From assembly GCA_013151585.1 (NCBI GenBank), contig JAADHY010000562.1, forward strand, positions 1 through 5,095: DNA of 5,095 bases, in the 5' to 3' direction. This document shows positions 1 through 3,143 of the stretch, one piece after another. The notes beneath the pieces were generated by a model. It made no database searches, was not told the DNA's origin, and saw only the letters and a program-made list of their open reading frames with translations. The first letter of the stretch is position 1, and every line of letters begins with the position of its first letter. This DNA comes from Planctomycetota bacterium. GTDB lineage: Bacteria > Planctomycetota > Planctomycetia > Planctomycetales > Planctomycetaceae. The position numbers and the translations under genes were made by a program.

Positions 1-92
1 AAATCGCCGGTCGTTCCTAAGTCTTCCGCCAACGCGATCGTAATCAGCGTTTCGGCGGCCGCCCGTTCTCGTTCGCCAAATCCTGACGGCAT
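1..92 (-). CDS. nadC: Nicotinate-nucleotide pyrophosphorylase (quinolinate phosphoribosyltransferase), N-terminal fragment
   Basis: A minus-strand frame opens with ATG at 92-90 and runs off the left edge after 30 codons. The visible protein begins MPSGFGERERAAAETLITIA and continues LAEDLGTTGD. An N-terminal helix followed by ALAEDLG and then a GD is the usual opening of NadC, where the text typically reads ALxEDLGxGDxT. NadC converts quinolinate and PRPP to nicotinate mononucleotide, CO2 and pyrophosphate, the committed step of de novo NAD synthesis in the cytoplasm. The start is supported by a Shine-Dalgarno sequence six bases upstream. The gene is divergent from ald. None of the catalytic lysines or arginines lie within the window, so the assignment rests on one short motif. 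I am fairly but not fully sure; another protein with a similar N-terminus is possible. Confidence 0.6.
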   Translation of the reverse strand, partial: MPSGFGERERAAAETLITIALAEDLGTTGD

Positions 93-98
93 GCGAAT

Positions 99-104
99 TC
101 CTTT
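99..104 (-). promoter_or_regulatory. Ribosome binding site of the nadC-like gene
   Basis: On the minus strand the sequence reads AAAGGA, followed by six bases (ATTCGC) and then the ATG at 92-90. This supports the ATG as the true start of the left-edge gene. Nearby upstream ATGs at 111-109 and 120-118 are out of frame. Confidence 0.6.
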
Positions 105-120
105 GGTTCATCGCAATCAT

Positions 121-164
121 TCCGTCACTCCGTGCTGCTCCGTCCGCCTCATCCGCTCCGTCCG
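121..164. repeat. Cluster of seven TCCG tetramers in the divergent spacer
   Basis: TCCG occurs at 121, 129, 139, 143, 152, 157 and 161. Part of this is a 10-bp direct repeat, GCTCCGTCCG, at 137-146 and 155-164. On the minus strand the stretch is purine-rich and reads as seven CGGA motifs. It lies 29 to 72 bases upstream of the nadC-like start, so it could be nadC promoter or leader sequence. No function is shown; it may be simple low-complexity drift. Confidence 0.4.
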
Positions 165-220
165 AAGCCAAAGATTACCGATTCAGACCGGCTTGTTCCA
201 GCACGCCAGTTTGGAGCGCG

Positions 221-250
221 CTTGGCAGCCGGCCAAGTGTACGGTAAGGT
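221..250 (+). promoter_or_regulatory. Possible ald promoter with an inverted repeat over the -35 box
   Basis: TTGGCA at 222-227 matches five of six bases of the sigma-70 -35 box. After 17 bases, TAAGGT at 245-250 matches the -10 box at its first, second and last positions. A perfect 6-bp inverted repeat, CTTGGC-AGCCG-GCCAAG (221-237), covers the -35 box and could be an operator. Transcription would start near 257, giving a leader of about 73 bases before the ald ATG. A second, weaker inverted repeat (GCCCG/CGGGC, 254-272) would lie at the leader's 5' end. The promoter call is inference from position and consensus; the -10 box is weak. Confidence 0.3.
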
Positions 251-313
251 AACGCCCGACGGACAGACGGGCAATCGGTTCGCACGGGTTTTGCGGTTCT
301 TGCGGCTCAATTC

Positions 314-321
314 GGAGGAGG
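314..321 (+). promoter_or_regulatory. Shine-Dalgarno of ald, fixes the start at 330
   Basis: GGAGGAGG lies eight bases before the ATG at 330. The reading frame is open back to an ATG at 132, but the 66 extra residues have no resemblance to Ald, while the protein from 330 opens exactly as family members do (MRIGVPREIK). This site therefore decides the start. Confidence 0.85.
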
Positions 322-329
322 AAGCAGCG

Positions 330-1436
330 ATGCGGATCGGCGTTCCACGAGAAATCAAACAGGACGAGTACCGAGTGGCGATGTTGCCCGTGGGGGTCGA
401 AGAGCTGACTCGAGCCGGACACCGCGTCTTGATCGAACGGGGCGCGGGACAGGGCAGCGGGATTCCAGACGACCTTTACGCGGAAAGTGGTGCAGAAATC
501 GTTGACGGCCCCGATCCGATTTATGCCGAAGCGGAGCTGGTCGTCAAAGTCAAAGAGCCGCAGCCGGTCGAATGGCCGAAGTTGCGGCCCGGACAGCTCA
601 TTTTTACCTATTTCCACCTGGCCGCCGACGAGAACCTGACCCGGAACCTGCTCGAAACCGGTATCACGGCCGTCGCGTACGAAACGCTGCGCGGGCCCGG
701 CGGCGACCGTCCGTGTTTGACGCCCATGAGCGAAGTGGCCGGGCGAATGAGCATCCAGGAGGGAGCGAAATACCTGGAACGGCCGCAAGAAGGACGAGGC
801 ATCCTTTTGGGCGGCGTGCCCGGCGTGGCTCCCGCTCACATCGTCATCCTGGGAGGTGGCATCGTCGGGAAGAACGCTGCGCAAATCGCTGCCGGCTTCC
901 AGGCGGATGTCTGCATCCTGGACATCAACGTCGACCGTCTTCGGTACCTGGACGACATCATGCCAGCCAATGTCAACACGCTGTTCAGCGACAGGCACAC
1001 GATCCGCGAGCAACTGCGGCGGGCCGATCTGTTGATCGGATCAGTCCTCATCGAAGGGGCCCGGGCGCCGGTGCTTGTGCGTCAAGAAGACCTTCGGCTG
1101 ATGAAGCCCGGTGCTGTGATCATCGACGTGGCCATTGACCAGGGCGGGTGCGTCGAGACGTCGCATCCCACGACCCACTCCAATCCCACCTTCATCGTCG
1201 AAGGCATCGTCCATTACTGTGTGACGAATATGCCGGGAGCCGTCGGGCGGACCAGCACTTATGCCCTATGCAATGTCACCTTTCCGTATGTGCTCAAAAT
1301 CGCCAACCACGGCTTGGCGGAAGCCTGTGCACGCGAGCCGGGACTTCGTCACGCCATCAACATGCATCAAGGCCAATTGACAAATCAAGCGGTGGCGGAG
1401 ACATTCGGAATGCCATGGAGCGAATTTCAGCCATGA
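330..1436 (+). CDS. ald: Alanine dehydrogenase
   Basis: The 368-aa product catalyses the reversible NAD-dependent deamination of L-alanine to pyruvate and ammonia in the cytoplasm, linking amino-acid nitrogen to central carbon and NADH balance. Its length is normal for the family (about 370). The N-terminal catalytic domain has MRIGVPREIK at the start, substrate-binding Arg15 (EYRVA), Lys75 (VKVKEP) and catalytic His96 (FHLAA), followed by PMSEVAGR (132-139). The Rossmann domain has GGGIVG at 175-180 and Asp198 (LDIN) for the NAD ribose. Catalytic Asp270 sits in DVAIDQGG (266-273), then CVTNMPGAVGRTSTYALCN closes the active site. These residue numbers coincide with those described for the Mycobacterium tuberculosis enzyme as I recall them. 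The strong Shine-Dalgarno supports the start. The gene is divergent from the nadC-like gene and is followed by a 150-bp spacer, so it may be monocistronic. Pyridine nucleotide transhydrogenase alpha subunit is a relative but is excluded by length and by the continuous Ald C-terminus. Confidence 0.97.
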   Translation: MRIGVPREIKQDEYRVAMLPVGVEELTRAGHRVLIERGAGQGSGIPDDLYAESGAEIVDGPDPIYAEAELVVKVKEPQPVEWPKLRPGQLIFTYFHLAADENLTRNLLETGITAVAYETLRGPGGDRPCLTPMSEVAGRMSIQEGAKYLERPQEGRGILLGGVPGVAPAHIVILGGGIVGKNAAQIAAGFQADVCILDINVDRLRYLDDIMPANVNTLFSDRHTIREQLRRADLLIGSVLIEGARAPVLVRQEDLRLMKPGAVIIDVAIDQGGCVETSHPTTHSNPTFIVEGIVHYCVTNMPGAVGRTSTYALCNVTFPYVLKIANHGLAEACAREPGLRHAINMHQGQLTNQAVAETFGMPWSEFQP

Positions 1437-1517
1437 CGGTTTTGGGGCCGACGGGTTGTCCAGGGAAGCGGCACTATTGCAATCCCTCACCGCGCGTTCG
1501 ACCGGCTGGGAAACTCC

Positions 1518-1546
1518 GCGCCCTACCCTTTCCGGCAAAAGGGCGC
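1518..1546 (+). terminator. Inverted repeats downstream of ald, possible terminator
   Basis: GCGCCCT (1518-1524) and AGGGCGC (1540-1546) form a perfect 7-bp stem with a 15-base loop. A second stem, CCCTTT (1526-1531) with AAAGGG (1538-1543), has a 6-base loop and shares the AGGG bases, so the two exclude each other. No T-run follows, so this is not a canonical intrinsic terminator. It could help end the ald transcript 80 to 110 bases after the stop codon. Confidence 0.35.
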
Positions 1547-1558
1547 TGAGAGCAACTG

Positions 1559-1588
1559 TTGGCGATCCCCACCGTCAAGAACTAGAAT
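1559..1588 (+). promoter_or_regulatory. Possible sigma-70 promoter of the PAC2 gene
   Basis: TTGGCG (1559-1564) matches four of six -35 bases. After 18 bases, TAGAAT (1583-1588) matches five of six -10 bases. The -10 box overlaps the ATG at 1587. A transcript from it would begin near 1594-1596, just before the in-frame ATG at 1599, giving an almost leaderless mRNA. This would fit the absence of a Shine-Dalgarno at either ATG. It is a consensus match only. Confidence 0.35.
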
Positions 1589-2438
1589 GATCCCCGTTAT
1601 GGCAAAGCACGAACAGATTCTGCAGTTCTTGCAGCGGCCTCGGCTGGAGCGGGGCACGTTGGTCCTGTCTTTCACCGGCTGGATGGACGGCGGCGACGTG
1701 TCGACGGGAACGGTCCGCCGACTGGTTGAGCTGCTGGATGCCGAACCGGCCGCCGAGATCGACCCCGAGCCGTTCTACATTTACAACTTTCCAGGTTCGA
1801 TGGAGATTGCGGCCCTATTTCGGCCCCACATTGAAATCGAAAACGGGACCCTGAAAACGATCGATTTACCGAAGAACACGTTTTTCGCCCACGAGCCGGC
1901 GAAGCTGGCCTTGTTCATCGGTAAGGAGCCGAACCTCCAGTGGAGGACGTTCGGCGATTGCATTTTCGAGTTCGCTCGGACAACGGAGATTTCTCGAATT
2001 CTGTTCGTCGGATCATTTGGCGGCGCGGTGCCGCATACGCGCGAACCGCACTTGTTCGTCACGTGCTCGGACCCGTCACTGTTGCCGGAGATGAAGAAAT
2101 ACGGGCTCCGTCCTACGCAATACGAAGGCCCCGGCTCTTTCACGAGCTACTTGATGACGCGTGCTTCGGCCGAAGGCGTGCAGATGGTCTCGCTGGTGGC
2201 TGAGATCCCCGGCTATTTGCAAGGCACCAACCCGATGTGCATCGAGGCTGTCAGCCGTCGGCTGGCCAAGATCCTGCAACTGCCGCTTGACCTGGACTCG
2301 CTCCGTACGGCCAGCACTCAGTGGGAACTGCGGATATCGAGTCTGATCGAGGCAGACCAAGACCTCGCTCGTAAAGTCCGCCAGTTGGAAGAAGAATACG
2401 ACAACGAACTGCTGGAAATGAATCCGGACGAGCCCTAA
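1587..2438 (+). CDS. PAC2 family protein (bacterial homologue of proteasome assembly chaperone 2 fold)
   Basis: The 283-aa product shows the features of the PAC2 family (formerly DUF75). They are an N-terminal strand and GW-D-GG motif (SFTGWMDGGDVST, 28-40), a Rossmann-like core with RILFVGSFGGAVPHTREP (137-154), then a small-residue turn YEGPGSF (179-185) and SLVAEIPGYLQG (202-213). The last 32 residues are highly charged and probably form a helix or coiled coil (ADQDLARKVRQLEEEYDNEL). Archaeal and eukaryotic relatives act in proteasome assembly; bacterial members have no settled function, and no proteasome gene is visible here, so no role is claimed. No signal peptide or membrane segment is seen, which suggests a cytoplasmic protein. 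I keep the first ATG. ATG 1599 (MAKHEQILQF, 279 aa) is equally possible and is favoured if the overlapping promoter is real. Neither has a clear Shine-Dalgarno. The gene lies 150 bp after ald, same strand. Confidence 0.88.
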   Translation: MIPVMAKHEQILQFLQRPRLERGTLVLSFTGWMDGGDVSTGTVRRLVELLDAEPAAEIDPEPFYIYNFPGSMEIAALFRPHIEIENGTLKTIDLPKNTFFAHEPAKLALFIGKEPNLQWRTFGDCIFEFARTTEISRILFVGSFGGAVPHTREPHLFVTCSDPSLLPEMKKYGLRPTQYEGPGSFTSYLMTRASAEGVQMVSLVAEIPGYLQGTNPMCIEAVSRRLAKILQLPLDLDSLRTASTQWELRISSLIEADQDLARKVRQLEEEYDNELLEMNPDEP

Positions 2439-2439
2439 C

Positions 2440-2455
2440 GCGGCGTGCCCGCCGC
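2440..2455 (+). terminator. GC hairpin one base after the PAC2 stop codon
   Basis: GCGGCG (2440-2445), TGCC loop, CGCCGC (2450-2455) form a perfect 6-bp all-GC stem with a tetraloop. It starts one base after the TAA at 2436-2438. The following bases are AACCAAGAG with no T-run, so it is not a classic intrinsic terminator. It may act as a 3'-end stabiliser or a weak terminator, or belong to the adjacent repeat element. Confidence 0.45.
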
Positions 2456-2461
2456 AACCAA

Positions 2462-2497
2462 GAGCGCGTGAGTGAGCGGAAGGCGTTAGCCCCCGGC
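2462..2497. repeat. REP-like dispersed repeat element (possible)
   Basis: The stretch contains GAGTGAGCGGAAGGCG (2470-2485) followed by TTAGCCCCCGGC (2486-2497). It can fold imperfectly around GTTA (GGC 2482-2484 with GCC 2489-2491). It resembles the family of GCGAGCGGAAGGGCnTAGCC-type extragenic palindromes that I recall from planctomycete genomes. Related GCTAGC cores follow at 2505-2510 and, within the perfect 8-bp palindrome CGCTAGCG, at 2529-2536. There is only one full copy here, so its repeated nature cannot be shown from this window. Confidence 0.4.
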
Positions 2498-2757
2498 ACT
2501 TTTCGCTAGCCGAACCGAGCCGACCGCACGCTAGCGCGTTGCGTTTACATAGTATCTTTGGCCGAAAAAGAGCCTTCGCGCCCTGCGCGCATGTCGGGAA
2601 GGAATATACTAACAGCGTCCCCGCTTGCCCCGTAGCGCCAAAGAGCAGCGCAACGAACGAATCTCAAGCGGGTGCGCGCATCCCAACGTGCGGAAGCACG
2701 ACTTGGTCTTTCGTTGGGGCAGGTCAAACACCGACTAGGATGGCACAAGCCGCTCCG

Positions 2758-2799
2758 CGATGGTTTCACGCGTCGGTTCGCAAGGCCGAGGAACCATCG
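2758..2799 (+). other. Two-part hairpin in the leader of the zinc-ribbon gene
   Basis: CGATGGTT (2758-2765) pairs perfectly with AACCATCG (2792-2799), and inside it TCGG (2773-2776) pairs with CCGA (2786-2789) around a 9-base loop. The structure ends 37 bases before the Shine-Dalgarno of the small gene, so it would lie in its leader if transcription starts further upstream. I do not recognise a known riboswitch in it. Confidence 0.4.
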
Positions 2800-2836
2800 A
2801 CCGAGCCTGGCGAGTCGGCACACGCGGATTGAGTCA

Positions 2837-2843
2837 AAGGAGG
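2837..2843 (+). promoter_or_regulatory. Shine-Dalgarno fixing a GTG start
   Basis: AAGGAGG lies eight bases before GTG 2852. The open frame extends upstream to an ATG at 2672, but the upstream residues are arginine-rich and without any family features. The site makes GTG 2852 the likely start. Confidence 0.8.
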
Positions 2844-2851
2844 AACCGATC

Positions 2852-3022
2852 GTGGCGATCACGAATTGTCCCGAATGCGGGCATACGGTCAGCACTTGGA
2901 CCATCCGTTGCCCCGGATGCCGGCGATTCGATATCCGGCCCATTTTGCAGATTCTTTTCTGGCTGGCCGTTGCTGGCGGGGCCGTTTGGTGGTGGTACGT
3001 CAAGAAGGGGGGCGCGATTTAA
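2852..3022 (+). CDS. Small zinc-ribbon protein with one C-terminal transmembrane helix
   Basis: This 56-residue protein begins at GTG (MAITNCPECGHTVSTW). It has two CPxC knuckles, Cys6/Cys9 and Cys20/Cys23, spaced by ten residues, which should bind one zinc ion as a minimal zinc ribbon. A hydrophobic stretch at about 31-50 (ILQILFWLAVAGGAVWWWYV) should span the membrane, followed by a short basic tail, KKGGAI. The knuckles at the N-terminus and the tail KK suggest a tail-anchored or single-span protein, but its orientation cannot be read with confidence. I do not recognise a named family. Such small zinc-ribbon/one-helix proteins are common and mostly uncharacterised. The strong Shine-Dalgarno and the intact motif make it a real gene in my view. 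It is far from PAC2 (413 bp) and convergent with the TPR gene. Confidence 0.8.
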   Translation: MAITNCPECGHTVSTWTIRCPGCRRFDIRPILQILFWLAVAGGAVWWWYVKKGGAI

Positions 3023-3052
3023 CGAAGGAGTCGCAAAGACGTCCGTCCCTGC

Positions 3053-3143
3053 AAGGCCCTTGTGCTACGTCCTCACGGCGTCGCCCGCCGCTGTTCAGCC
3101 ATCACGCTCGTGGGCCTTACGGCTCGGACGGCACTGAGCGTGA
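3053..3143. terminator. Convergent-end inverted repeats, possible bidirectional terminator
   Basis: Three perfect inverted repeats lie between and over the ends of the two converging genes. AAGGCCC (3053-3059) pairs with GGGCCTT (3112-3118). CGGCG (3076-3080) pairs with CGCCG (3086-3090). TCACGCTC (3102-3109) pairs with GAGCGTGA (3136-3143). The first and third overlap, so not all can form together, and the third spans the stop codon of the minus-strand gene (3117-3119). No T-run follows any of them on either strand, so factor-assisted termination would be needed. Confidence 0.35.

Larger units (their letters stand above)
2439..2851. other. 413-bp gap without a convincing gene
   Basis: Between PAC2 and the zinc-ribbon gene I find a hairpin (2440-2455), the REP-like stretch (2462-2536) and a second hairpin (2758-2799). 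There is also a lone TATACT (2605-2610) that would suit a -10 box but lacks a recognisable -35 partner. Reading frames here (for example 2539-2832 plus, 2545-3003 minus) have low-complexity, proline/arginine/alanine-rich translations and no ribosome binding site or family motif, so I treat them as chance frames. A transcribed leader or small RNA upstream of 2852 is possible but unproven. Confidence 0.5.

Noticed and set aside
132..329. N-terminal extension of Ald by 66 residues from ATG 132
   Set aside because: The extension lacks family similarity and a ribosome site at 132, while a strong Shine-Dalgarno sits before ATG 330, where the conserved protein begins.
183..1013. Minus-strand open frame of 276 codons opposite ald
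   Set aside because: ald on the plus strand is unmistakable across this region, and the antisense product has no recognisable family features.
572..1138. Plus-strand frame of 188 codons inside ald
   Set aside because: It is a shifted frame of ald with an arginine-rich, unstructured translation and no independent start signal.
2605..2610. TATACT as a -10 box for the zinc-ribbon gene
   Set aside because: No acceptable -35 box 16 to 18 bases upstream and no extended -10 TG, so I do not call a promoter.
2539..2832. Plus-strand frame of 97 codons in the gap
   Set aside because: Low-complexity Ala/Pro/Ser-rich translation, no Shine-Dalgarno, no recognisable domain; it also overlaps the hairpin region.
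2545..3003. Minus-strand frame of 152 codons across the gap and the small gene
   Set aside because: It overlaps the zinc-ribbon gene antisense, and its translation has no motif or start signal that supports it.
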